A DNA stretch of 64,000 bases, from assembly GCF_032999765.1 (NCBI RefSeq), contig NZ_CP136051.1, positions 558,001 through 622,000 on the forward strand. The letters are read 5' to 3'. A program made the position numbers and the translations under genes. Origin of the DNA: Imperialibacter roseus. GTDB lineage: Bacteria > Bacteroidota > Bacteroidia > Cytophagales > Cyclobacteriaceae. Positions within the stretch are counted from its first letter, which is position 1. Each line of letters starts with the position of its first letter. The notes below the pieces were generated by a model. It ran no database searches. It was given only the letters and a program-made list of their open reading frames with translations, and was not told the origin of the DNA. Shown one piece after another: positions 16,722 through 25,656 of this stretch.

Positions 16722-18200
16722 TTAATTAATGTTAGTCAGATTGATAGTAACTGTAGTTTCTTTTCCTTTTTCGATCAATAAGTCGTCAAGTGTTGAGGTT
16801 TCGTGGTCGATTAACTCTGCCTGAACCTGATAACCTCCCGGGGTCAGGCCGAGAATGGTAAACTTGCCATCCTCACCACTCAGTGCTGTTGTGTGAAGTG
16901 TGTCGGCTGCAAACAGGGCGACCTGGGCTCCGGACAGAACGGCGCCGTTCTGGTCGTTAACGGTACCAGAAAGAGTGCCGGTAGAATGCTGATTGGAAGT
17001 CCGGATGACTGGCTTGAAGTTGAACCCGTTGATGCCCGCAGGAGTGTTTGAATTGCCTCTCACCACAAAGCTGCTGCTAACGTCAAAGTCCAGTAAGTAG
17101 CTGGCACTTTCACCCTCTTCTATTTCAATATCAAAGGCTGGTTTTACCTTAATGCCGCTCTTGTCGCCTGATGGGATTTTGAGATCGAATAGTCGCCCGT
17201 CTTTCAGTAGCACACTTCCCTCGCTAACGTATACGCTAAAGAATGAATAGGAGCCAACCGGCAATGCTGTTTCACTGAGCTTTGCGGTGATGCCATTACT
17301 CAAGTCGAGCAAATTGAAGGTTGTCGGCTCGTTAAAAACTGTAATAAAAGGTATGGTGTCATTTGCATCGCCGGTTTTCACTTCAATTTTGACTATTGTG
17401 ACGTTGGCTTCTTCAATCAAATCAATTGGGAAGGGGGCATCAGTTAACAACAGCTCCAGCTTTCCCGTGGCAAGTGGCAGGCCTGTATTGTAAAAGACTC
17501 TATCGCCCTCATCGCAGGTGTCCTGCGCTGTGTCAAATGCATTTTGTAGCGCAGTATTGCCTTCAATCACTTGCGCCCCTATGCTGGTGGCAACCTGGAT
17601 AGGAAACTGGATAGAAAGAAGGTCGTCGTTATTAAATTCATTTAAAAGCTGAAAAAGAGAGGCGTCGTCGGCTACTGTTCGGATGTCGGCAATCTGATTT
17701 TGCAGGTCGTAGGTGGCCATGGAGATCGGATACTCGATGTCGACACACTCGATGTCGTCGTCAAGTCCGTTGCCAACGCACAGGGCAGCCAGCACGTCCA
17801 GCTCTTCCTGGCTGGAAACTGCCACCTCCGTGTGATCGGATTTGATCACACGCAAGGGGAAGTCTAAAAGAAAACGGTCTGACTGGTAAGGATTTAAATA
17901 ATATATGTCCTGTAAAACAGCTAAATCAGCCTCTTTGCTAACAGTAAATGCCTTTCCTCTGAAGCTTCCTTTTACCGGTAGCACCAGCGTCAGACAACTG
18001 GCATTGTCTATTACATTATCGTCGGAGCCATCCTTTAGCGACATTTTTTGCAGCAGCTGCCCGAGGGTCGATCCTTTGGTGAAAGCCGCTTCTTTGCCGG
18101 GCTCCGTAATATCCTCAGTAGGCTCCTGGCAGGAGATCGCCGATATCACCAGGCTCATTAATACAATGAACTGCTTCAAAAATGTAATTTGTCTCTGCAT
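16722..18200 (-). CDS. Large DUF4382 lipoprotein with extra N-terminal domain
   Basis: 492 aa. Lipobox AISC (Cys24). Residues ~50-240 are an extra domain without a name I know (DNASCLTLVLPVKGSF, TYDLQNQIADIR). Then comes a DUF4382 domain (~245-405, KLELLLTDAPFPIDLIEEANVTIVKIE) and a C-terminal carboxypeptidase-regulatory-like fold (GKFTILGLTPGGYQVQAELIDHE). It shares its last ~250 residues with the next gene, so the pair arose by duplication. It is divergent from the ECF sigma gene, with only 87 bp between them, which suggests joint regulation. Confidence 0.83.
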   Translation of the reverse strand: MQRQITFLKQFIVLMSLVISAISCQEPTEDITEPGKEAAFTKGSTLGQLLQKMSLKDGSDDNVIDNASCLTLVLPVKGSFRGKAFTVSKEADLAVLQDIYYLNPYQSDRFLLDFPLRVIKSDHTEVAVSSQEELDVLAALCVGNGLDDDIECVDIEYPISMATYDLQNQIADIRTVADDASLFQLLNEFNNDDLLSIQFPIQVATSIGAQVIEGNTALQNAFDTAQDTCDEGDRVFYNTGLPLATGKLELLLTDAPFPIDLIEEANVTIVKIEVKTGDANDTIPFITVFNEPTTFNLLDLSNGITAKLSETALPVGSYSFFSVYVSEGSVLLKDGRLFDLKIPSGDKSGIKVKPAFDIEIEEGESASYLLDFDVSSSFVVRGNSNTPAGINGFNFKPVIRTSNQHSTGTLSGTVNDQNGAVLSGAQVALFAADTLHTTALSGEDGKFTILGLTPGGYQVQAELIDHETSTLDDLLIEKGKETTVTINLTNIN

Positions 18201-18287
18201 AGGATTTTGCCCTGCTTTCGGTAATTAAACCGGCTGACACTGAAAACTCCTACCGGTAAACCTAAACTTTGTTAAATTGGGGTTCAT

Positions 18288-18803
18288 ATGAGCCATGAGA
18301 AGCGAAATGTTTGTGATGAAGGCAGGTTTAAAACACTTTTCAGAGCGCTCTCAAAAGACCTTCATGATTTTCTCTACTATAAGTACGGTGCCGGAAACCA
18401 TCCTGCAGATATTGTGCAGGAAGCTTTTGTGAAATTATGGAATAACTGCAAAAACGTACCACCTGAAAAGGCCAGGGCCTTCCTTTTTACAGTGGCCAAC
18501 AACCAAATGTTAAATGAGCTGGCAAAAAGAAAGACAGCGTTACGGTATCAGGAGACGGCAGAAGCAAAGCGATACACAATTGAGTCGCCTGAATTTGCAA
18601 TGGAGGAAGAGCAATACAGGCAGCGACTTCATGCTGCGCTCGAAAGCTTGACCGAGGATCAGCGGGTGACTTTTATGTTGAATCGGGTAGAAGGAAAAAA
18701 GCATCAGGAAATTGCCGACATGCTGGGTATAGGTCGCAAGGCAGTTGAGAAGAGGATATACACAGCATACAAAATTATAAGGGAGCAGCTGGGCGATTTT
18801 TGA
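18288..18803 (+). CDS. ECF RNA polymerase sigma factor
   Basis: 171 aa. Region 2 (HPADIVQEAFVKLWNN, residues ~38-53) and region 4 helix-turn-helix (HQEIADMLGIGRKAVEKRIYTA, residues ~144-165) are clear. It is followed by a FecR-like anti-sigma gene and a receptor with an STN domain, so it is the cytosolic end of a surface-signalling relay. It likely transcribes its own operon or the receptor. Confidence 0.93.
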   Translation: MSHEKRNVCDEGRFKTLFRALSKDLHDFLYYKYGAGNHPADIVQEAFVKLWNNCKNVPPEKARAFLFTVANNQMLNELAKRKTALRYQETAEAKRYTIESPEFAMEEEQYRQRLHAALESLTEDQRVTFMLNRVEGKKHQEIADMLGIGRKAVEKRIYTAYKIIREQLGDF

Positions 18804-18869
18804 TTGTGCAAAAAATGTGGCAGGTAGGAGATTCTTGCATTCATCTGTTTTTATTAAGAAGTAAAAATT

Positions 18870-19775
18870 ATGGACGAAGAAGACTTGGTGAAAAAATGGC
18901 TGGCCGAAACGCTTTCGGAGTCGGAACGGTTGTCGTTCGAGAAAACCGAAACGTATCGAAAGCTGCAGCGAACTGAAGGTTTTTTGCAACGGATGAAAGC
19001 TCCTGATTACGATGTTGAGGCCGAGGAGAAAAGATTGCCTATCGCTCCTCGCCAGGTCGGAGTTGTCGCCATGTGGCAACGAAATTTTCTAAAGGTTGCG
19101 GCCTCTTTGCTACTAGTGCTCAGCGCAGCACTTGTCATAGGCTATCTCTTGTTGAGAGATGAGACGGTCAGGGTACTGGCGGCCACGAAAACCACCACTT
19201 ATCTGCCTGATTCTTCGGAGGTTGCACTGAACAAAGCCTCAAGCCTCACCTACAGTAAAAGCGGGTGGAACAAAGCCAGAGTAGTTGAACTAAGTGGCGA
19301 AGGATTCTTTAAAGTCTCTCACGGCTCCCGTTTCGATGTGAAGACCTCGTCAGGTACAGTCACTGTTGTGGGCACACAGTTCAATGTGAAGAGCAGAACA
19401 GGGTATTTTGAAGTGCAATGCTATGAAGGAACGGTGAAAGTTCGGTCAAAAGGCACCGAGCAAATATTAGAAAAAGGCCAGGGGTGGCGTTTGATAGGCG
19501 GTTTGTCAGCGGCTTTGGAGTTAGGTGCCGACGATAGCCCGGGTTGGTTAGGTAACGAAAGCAGATTTGAAAGTGTGCCGTATAGTCAGGTGGTGGAGGA
19601 GTTTGAAAGGCAGTATGGCGTTAAGGTAAAACTGGTTCGTGTGGATGCCAATCAAATGTTTACTGGCAGCTTTACGCATGACAACATAAATCTTGCTCTG
19701 AAGTCAATCACGCTTCCGCTCAATATAAAGTTTGACCGTGAAGAGAACCTGGTTCGTTTGTCTGGTGATCAATAG
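18870..19775 (+). CDS. FecR family anti-sigma factor
   Basis: 301 aa. A short cytosolic N-terminus carries the WLAETLSESER-like motif, one membrane helix spans ~74-95, and a periplasmic FecR domain follows (TYLPDSSEVALNKASSLTYSKSGW, GEGFFKVSHGSRFDVKTSSGTVTVVGTQFNV). A C-terminal DUF4974-like domain with RFESVPYSQVVEEFERQYGVKV completes it. It holds the sigma factor until the outer-membrane receptor signals through its STN domain. It overlaps the receptor gene by 11 bp. Confidence 0.93.
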   Translation: MDEEDLVKKWLAETLSESERLSFEKTETYRKLQRTEGFLQRMKAPDYDVEAEEKRLPIAPRQVGVVAMWQRNFLKVAASLLLVLSAALVIGYLLLRDETVRVLAATKTTTYLPDSSEVALNKASSLTYSKSGWNKARVVELSGEGFFKVSHGSRFDVKTSSGTVTVVGTQFNVKSRTGYFEVQCYEGTVKVRSKGTEQILEKGQGWRLIGGLSAALELGADDSPGWLGNESRFESVPYSQVVEEFERQYGVKVKLVRVDANQMFTGSFTHDNINLALKSITLPLNIKFDREENLVRLSGDQ

Positions 19776-22290
19776 AAAAGTAAAATTTTTTCTCCTTCTA
19801 CCACTCCTTTTTTTGGCAGCACACATTTTTGGCCAGCAAAAAGAAGATGCGCAGCCGTTATTATCAGTTCTCAAAATTCTTGAGGCCAGGTATGAAATTG
19901 CATTTTCCTATGCAGATAAAAATGTTGCCCACCTCTATGTTGATCTTCCGGATGATGCCTTAAGCCTGGCTCAGTGTCTGTCGTACCTGCGACAGGCCAC
20001 CGACCTGGAATTCGAGCAATTGGATGATCGATTTGTTGCTATAAGAAAGTTGGAGACCACCGCCAGGGTGATCTGTGGCTACCTGAAAGACGTGGGAACC
20101 AGCGAGCCCGTGACGTCGGCCGTCGTAAGCCATCTGTCAACTTCGGTTGTTACCAATGTGGAAGGATATTTTGAGTTAGCGCTTGAGGGACCAGAATCCG
20201 TTTTGCGTGTAAGGCACCTGGGCTATCAACCCCTGGAAATAGATCTGGCTAAAAAAAAAGTTACGGATTGTCTGATCATCAGTCTCGCAGCCAAAACAGT
20301 GGAGCTTGAAGAGGTTCTTATCTCCAATTACCTTGTTGGCGGAGTGGGAAAAACCGTTTCAGGGGCATTTGAGGTGAAAACCCGGGAATTGCAGGTGCTG
20401 CCCGGCATGAGCGAGCCCGATGTGCTGTATACTATGCAGGCTTTGCCGGGCATACAAAGCGCCAACGAGTCGGTTTCCGATATCAACATTAGAGGCGGGA
20501 CTAACGATCAAAGCCTGATACTTTGGGACGATATAAAAATGTATCAGTCCAGTCATTTTTATGGCCTTATCACTGCCTTTAATCCCTATTTCGTTGACAA
20601 GGTAATCCTGACAAAAAATGGCACCGGCGCTCGTTTGGGAGAAGGAGTTTCAGGTACCATCGAGATCAAACCCGACGACAAAGTGGCCGAAGAGTGGAGT
20701 GGTGGCGGTGGCATCAATCTGCTAAGTGCCGACGGCTACCTTACTGCGCCACTATCTTCCAGGGCTTCCATAAGTGTGGCCGGGCGCAGGTCGATGGCTG
20801 ATATTGTCAGAACGCCTACTTACGACAACTATTTTGACCGGGCATTTCGCAACACCGACGTCGCCAGGGTTTCGGCCGGAGATAGCCTGCTGAATAGCAA
20901 CGAAGACTTCTATTTTTACGATTTAACGGCAAAAATTAACTACCAGATTTCAGAAGGCGACGAGCTAAGTCTCAGCTTCCTGCAAATTTTTAACGACCTG
21001 ACCTACACTGAAAATGCTGAAGTAAATGGGGTAAGGGAGTCAAAGGCAAGTAGCCTTACCCAGCAGAGTATAGCTTCAGGCATTCGGTATGAAAAAGAGT
21101 GGAGTCCGTCGGTGAAATCAACGCTAAGTGTGCCTGTGTCGTGGTACAAGCTCAGGGGCGTTAACAACAACATTCCCAATAACCAACGGCTAGAGCAAGA
21201 AAATGAAGTGCTGGATGTCGGTTTCAAAATCGATACCAGACTGCTTATTAATGAAACCACTGATGTAACGGGAGGTGTGCAACTTACAGAGGTAGGCATT
21301 GGTAATTTGGAATTGCTGAATAACCCAGCTTTCAGAAGGTATGTAAAGGAGGTTAACAGAAGCCAGGTGTTGTTTGCTAATGTCAATCACTCTACGCCAT
21401 CAAACAACACCAACATAAGTGGAGGGCTTCGTGCCAACTACTACTCTACGCTCGATCAATTTACCCTGGAGCCTCGCCTTTCCATTCATCAGAAGCTGGC
21501 CGAAAATGTTGCACTTGAACTGCTGGCTGAACAAAAAAGCCAGTTTACTACCCAGGTGATCGATTTGCAAAACGACTTTTTAGGTGTCGAGAAACGAAGA
21601 TGGGTTCTTTCCAATGGAGTGGGCATTCCGCTTATTCGCAGCAAGCAGGCTTCGGTGGGCTTGCTGTATTCTCCCGACAAGTGGTTGATTAGTGCAGAGC
21701 CATATTTAAAACTGGTCAAAGGTATCATTACCTCCAGCCAGGGGTTCCAAAACCAGTTCCAGTACCTAAGGTCAAATGGTAGTTATCAGGTGTTTGGTGT
21801 GGACGTGCTGGTGAAAAGAGACTTTAAAGAGCTTTCTGCCTGGACGAGTTATGCTGTGGCTAAAAATCGATATGATTTTCCTCAACTGTCGGTAAGCGCC
21901 TTTCCCAATAACCTTGATATTTTGCACAACCTAACGATTGGTGCGGGCTATACCAGGGATAGTTTTCAAGCGTCCACTAGCCTTAGCTGGCACTCAGGCC
22001 GACCTTATACGGCTGTAAATGCCTCCAGCCCAATAGTTAATGGGACTATCAGCTACGACCTCCCCAACGCAGCCAGAGTCAGCCCTTACTTCCGCATTGA
22101 CTTGTCAGCCAGATATAACTTTAATTTGAGGGCAGGTGTGCGAGGTCAGGCTGGGTTTTCTATCTGGAACCTGTCGGCGTACAAAAATGTGTTAGGAACC
22201 TATTACCGCATTGCCGCCGGAAACCTGGAAACTATCAACCAGGCTGGGTTAAAGCTTACACCCAACATGATGTTCAGGGTATTTTTCTAA
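19765..22290 (+). CDS. FecA-like TonB-dependent receptor with STN signalling domain
   Basis: About 841 aa from GTG 19765 (an alternative TTG lies at 19732). Signal peptide (VKFFLLLPLLFLAAHIFG), STN domain (~30-90, VLKILEARYEIAFSYADKNV), carboxypeptidase-regulatory-like domain (~95-180, GYLKDVGTSEPVTSAVV), plug (~205-320, MQALPGIQSANESVSDINIRGG), then a barrel ending in MMFRVFF. The STN domain implies signalling to the FecR/sigma pair upstream. The ligand is unknown; siderophores and glycans are both possible for this class. Confidence 0.9.
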   Translation: MINRKVKFFLLLPLLFLAAHIFGQQKEDAQPLLSVLKILEARYEIAFSYADKNVAHLYVDLPDDALSLAQCLSYLRQATDLEFEQLDDRFVAIRKLETTARVICGYLKDVGTSEPVTSAVVSHLSTSVVTNVEGYFELALEGPESVLRVRHLGYQPLEIDLAKKKVTDCLIISLAAKTVELEEVLISNYLVGGVGKTVSGAFEVKTRELQVLPGMSEPDVLYTMQALPGIQSANESVSDINIRGGTNDQSLILWDDIKMYQSSHFYGLITAFNPYFVDKVILTKNGTGARLGEGVSGTIEIKPDDKVAEEWSGGGGINLLSADGYLTAPLSSRASISVAGRRSMADIVRTPTYDNYFDRAFRNTDVARVSAGDSLLNSNEDFYFYDLTAKINYQISEGDELSLSFLQIFNDLTYTENAEVNGVRESKASSLTQQSIASGIRYEKEWSPSVKSTLSVPVSWYKLRGVNNNIPNNQRLEQENEVLDVGFKIDTRLLINETTDVTGGVQLTEVGIGNLELLNNPAFRRYVKEVNRSQVLFANVNHSTPSNNTNISGGLRANYYSTLDQFTLEPRLSIHQKLAENVALELLAEQKSQFTTQVIDLQNDFLGVEKRRWVLSNGVGIPLIRSKQASVGLLYSPDKWLISAEPYLKLVKGIITSSQGFQNQFQYLRSNGSYQVFGVDVLVKRDFKELSAWTSYAVAKNRYDFPQLSVSAFPNNLDILHNLTIGAGYTRDSFQASTSLSWHSGRPYTAVNASSPIVNGTISYDLPNAARVSPYFRIDLSARYNFNLRAGVRGQAGFSIWNLSAYKNVLGTYYRIAAGNLETINQAGLKLTPNMMFRVFF

Positions 22291-22387
22291 TCAACGGAAG
22301 GCCGGTTTTGATAAGCAGTCTAGAAAAAAAGTTACCACACCGGGAAAGTCAAACATATCCAGATGTGGCAACTACGAGAAATTTCTG

Positions 22388-23221
22388 TTAAATCACTTTA
22401 AGCACTCCCCTCACATAGCCGAAGGACTCAGCAGCACCCGCCAGCGGATCTTTGCCGTCTTTCTCATATTCCAGCGACATATAGCCGGCGTATCCAACTT
22501 TGATCATCGTCTTCAGGAAAGCTGGTATGTCAGTCACACCACGGCCGATTTCAAGCGGCTTGCCATCTTCCTGAGCTTTGTCTTCGTCTTTAAGGTGGAT
22601 GTCGTAAATCCGATCCTTGAATTTTTCAGCCCACACAGAGGGATCTTCCCCAATACGCACCACATGGCCAATGTCCATGCAAAGGCCAATACGCTTGTCG
22701 AGCCCTTTCACTTTTTCGTAAACGTCCTTGGGGCTGCGGTAAAGGTCATCTCCGGGACCATGGTTGTGGATGGCCAGTTTGATGTCAGTTTCTTTCACTT
22801 TTTTCTCCGCCAACGGCAGCAAGTCGTAGTTCGGCACGCCAATGATCATTTTCATGCCTGCCGCTTTTGCGTAAGCAAACGCCTGGTTCACTTCTGCTTC
22901 CGTTTTCATGTAGATAACGCCGGCGCCGTACAACTCAAGGCCGGCATCGGCTATTTTCTTGGCAGCTGCCTTGATGTCTGCTTCTGACGAGTCTAGCGGC
23001 AAGTGCATGCTTTTTAATGCAATCTTGGAAATGCCAAGTCTCTTCGTGTATTCTATTGTGGTATCCAGCGAAAATTCACGAAAGGTGTAGCTGGCAAGGC
23101 CAAGCTGAAAGGTGTATTTGCTGGCTCTGGCCGGTTTGGAGGAGCTCAAGTGAGGGGCGAGAATCATTCCGGCTCCCGCCAGACCTGCAGTACGCAGAAA
23201 GTCTTTTCTATTCAATGTCAT
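22388..23221 (-). CDS. Sugar phosphate isomerase/epimerase-like TIM barrel, exported
   Basis: 277 aa. The N-terminus MTLNRKDFLRTAGLAGAGMILA has the look of a Tat-like or Sec signal (single R, then hydrophobic core). The rest is a xylose-isomerase-like TIM barrel (AP_endonuc_2 family): GLASYTFREFSLDTTIEYTKRLGI, HNHGPGD, GLCMDIGHVVRIGED and YDIHLKDED are the metal-binding strands. Such periplasmic proteins act in sugar or inositol catabolism. Substrate unknown. Confidence 0.85.
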   Translation of the reverse strand: MTLNRKDFLRTAGLAGAGMILAPHLSSSKPARASKYTFQLGLASYTFREFSLDTTIEYTKRLGISKIALKSMHLPLDSSEADIKAAAKKIADAGLELYGAGVIYMKTEAEVNQAFAYAKAAGMKMIIGVPNYDLLPLAEKKVKETDIKLAIHNHGPGDDLYRSPKDVYEKVKGLDKRIGLCMDIGHVVRIGEDPSVWAEKFKDRIYDIHLKDEDKAQEDGKPLEIGRGVTDIPAFLKTMIKVGYAGYMSLEYEKDGKDPLAGAAESFGYVRGVLKVI

Positions 23222-23502
23222 CTGATCAAAAGTTTAAGTAGAATTTAAATATAAGGGATTGAAGGGGAAAGGGCTATAGATTTTATATGTTGAATCAGGT
23301 TTGATGATAAAAATCCTCCTATGCAAACTTAGGCTTGAGTAAATTTCGAACCTTTCACTTTTGAGAAGCGAATAGAAAGCAACTTTCCCTGAGTGTAGAA
23401 ATGCTAATTATCAGGAGGGAGGACTCGATTTCCTGCAAACACCCAAAGCTGTAGCTCAACCGGGCACTCACTCATGGGCGGCGGAAAGTACAAATGGTCA
23501 AA

Positions 23503-24183
23503 TTACGCCAGCACTTTACTGGATTTCACCTCAATTTTTTGCACGCCCTTATAAATAAAGAAGGTAGCCGCAGCCATCAGCACGTGACTAAGCGCCAAAT
23601 GATTGAACCACTGGTGGGGCGACAGCTTGTTCATGAAGACCAATGCCGCCGCTGCCGCAAAGGCAATACCGATGAGCATGTTTTTGCTGGCGGCATTTTT
23701 GGTTTTCAGGTAGAGGTAGCCTTCAAACGACAACACCACGAGCATCAAGCCATAGCCGGAATGGAATTCTACAAAGAAAAAATTGAGTGTGAAAATGGTG
23801 AGGCAAAGGAAAGTGAGCAACTCAAGGATGTTGATCACTTTCAGCACCTTCACTGCCGACTCCTTAAAAAGCACCCCTGAATGCTCAATAGTTCCCCTTT
23901 CTATCAGCATAATGGCGAACATGCTGATGATCCAGCCGGGCAGCTTCCAGCCAAAGGAAAAGGCGTAGAGAAAAGCGTGCCCAAGTAAGCCGCCGAGCGC
24001 TGTGGCAATGCCCATCAGGAGAAAGTAGTACTTGAACCAGATGAACACTTTCCCGGTCTTCCCCGATTTTTGAAGCTTGTAGAAATAAAAAATACACAGC
24101 GCCGATACCAGCAGATCGGTGATGGTAACAATGGGCTCATCTATTCTAAGTCCAAACAGATGAATGGTATTCATAGCCTCCAT
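23503..24183 (-). CDS. Multi-pass membrane protein, unknown function
   Basis: 226 aa, about seven hydrophobic helices. Conserved-looking polar residues inside the helices include GHAFLYAF, FFVEFHSGYG and HQWFNHLALSHVLMAA, where several histidines line up near the C-terminus. The layout loosely recalls CREST-type membrane hydrolases but the full Ser/His/Asp set is not evident. I cannot name the family with confidence. Stands alone. Confidence 0.7.
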   Translation of the reverse strand: MEAMNTIHLFGLRIDEPIVTITDLLVSALCIFYFYKLQKSGKTGKVFIWFKYYFLLMGIATALGGLLGHAFLYAFSFGWKLPGWIISMFAIMLIERGTIEHSGVLFKESAVKVLKVINILELLTFLCLTIFTLNFFFVEFHSGYGLMLVVLSFEGYLYLKTKNAASKNMLIGIAFAAAAALVFMNKLSPHQWFNHLALSHVLMAAATFFIYKGVQKIEVKSSKVLA

Positions 24184-24372
24184 ATTTCGGCAATCCTATT
24201 GACTTAATAACGGCCCTTTCGGGCTTTAGTTCCATAATCTTCTGCTTTGGTGAGTTGCGCCCGATAATGTATGTGAGATCGATTATGCTAGTATTTTATT
24301 TTTTCGCTAAACGGCTTTTATTTATGGCTAATGATTAATTTCCAGTGACTTTTTCATTAGTTTCTCCCTAAA

Positions 24373-25647
24373 ATGTATAAACACACGTTTACTCAATGCG
24401 TCTTTTTTTGTGTCGCTATGTGGCGTAGCTGCGCTGCGTTTGGTCAGTCTGCTTTACCTGTTGATGACCGGAAAGTTGTGTTGCTAAAAGCCATCAAGAC
24501 AGATGGAACCGAGGTTGCAGGTTTTTTACTTGATCTCGATAAGGAAAACGGACTTCTTCATTTTCAACAACGAGATGAACTGTTGGTGGAGGAGTTAAGG
24601 GCTGAAGAAATTGCCAGGATTGCTTATTTCAAAAAAGGTAGTTTCTGGAGAGGGTTTGGTTGGGGGGCACTAGTTGGGGAGTCATTGTGGGCCACCTACG
24701 TGTTTAGCAACGAACCCGGCTACTTTGGTCGGGGATTCGACCTGGTGGTGGGGTCTGTGCTGTTTGTTACGCCGGTAGGCATAGTAGCGGGTATTGTGGA
24801 TGGAGCCAAAGGTGTTCATCTTGATTATGAGGTTGAGGGAGATAAGGCTGCCTTCCAGGTTCCGATAGACCGGCTTACAAGATTTACCAACCAGGATTTG
24901 CATTTGATAAGGCCATCGGAAAAGGGTAAGAGAAGGCTTCGTAACTATAGCTTCACTGAGACGCCAATTGCGAGACGGCATCCGCAGTATAGCCCCCGGT
25001 TTCACTTTGGCCTTTCCTACGGGCTTGGGCTAACCGGCATGGTTAGAAAAATCGAAAAGAACTACACCCCTTTGCAGTTTGACAGCAAGTATGGTGACAG
25101 CAGAAGAGGGCATGATGGTATATTTAGAATAGGCGTTTCTTACTCGCTCAGCGATACACTCGAAGTGGGTTATGACTTCCAGAATGAGTATGGCGATGTG
25201 GTCAACTTGTACGGCAGCAGGAATGGTTACGAGATCAGAACATCCGTTTACATGTTTCAGAGCAGCCACAAATTATACGGCATGTATCACCTCAAGCCTT
25301 ACTACAGCGCTGTTGGCACCCCTTTTCAGTTGTCGGCAGGCGCCGGACTGATTTTTAGTAACACTTACCTGGCGACGGAAACGTACGGCTCCTCGTCGTT
25401 TCCTGATGTTTTTGTGTATGATGAAGCAAGGCGCACAACGCTTGTGCCAGGTCTTGCCTTCATGGCAAAGGCATCTTACTTCATCAACCCAAACTTATCG
25501 GTCCAACTATTGCTTGAGCAGGATGTATATACCAGGGCCTCAACTACAGGCCTGAGCCTGGGTGAGCCGGTTAACTACACCACAAAGCCACTCAAGATCG
25601 CTCCGAATCTATTCTCCGTTGCCACTGGGCTCCGGTTTCATTTATGA
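24373..25647 (+). CDS. Exported protein with probable outer-membrane beta-barrel C-terminus
   Basis: 424 aa. N-terminal signal peptide ending near AAFGQS. Residues ~32-85 form a short beta-rich domain (VVLLKAIKTDGTEVAGFLLDLD), then a glycine-rich hydrophobic stretch (~98-145), then alternating beta-strand patterns (FHFGLSYGLGLTG, IGVSYSLSDTLEVGYDF, LSAGAGLIFSNTYL) with a terminal strand SVATGLRFHL, which fits an outer-membrane barrel. No family recognised. Confidence 0.7.
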   Translation: MYKHTFTQCVFFCVAMWRSCAAFGQSALPVDDRKVVLLKAIKTDGTEVAGFLLDLDKENGLLHFQQRDELLVEELRAEEIARIAYFKKGSFWRGFGWGALVGESLWATYVFSNEPGYFGRGFDLVVGSVLFVTPVGIVAGIVDGAKGVHLDYEVEGDKAAFQVPIDRLTRFTNQDLHLIRPSEKGKRRLRNYSFTETPIARRHPQYSPRFHFGLSYGLGLTGMVRKIEKNYTPLQFDSKYGDSRRGHDGIFRIGVSYSLSDTLEVGYDFQNEYGDVVNLYGSRNGYEIRTSVYMFQSSHKLYGMYHLKPYYSAVGTPFQLSAGAGLIFSNTYLATETYGSSSFPDVFVYDEARRTTLVPGLAFMAKASYFINPNLSVQLLLEQDVYTRASTTGLSLGEPVNYTTKPLKIAPNLFSVATGLRFHL

Positions 25648-25656
25648 TCGGCAGGC

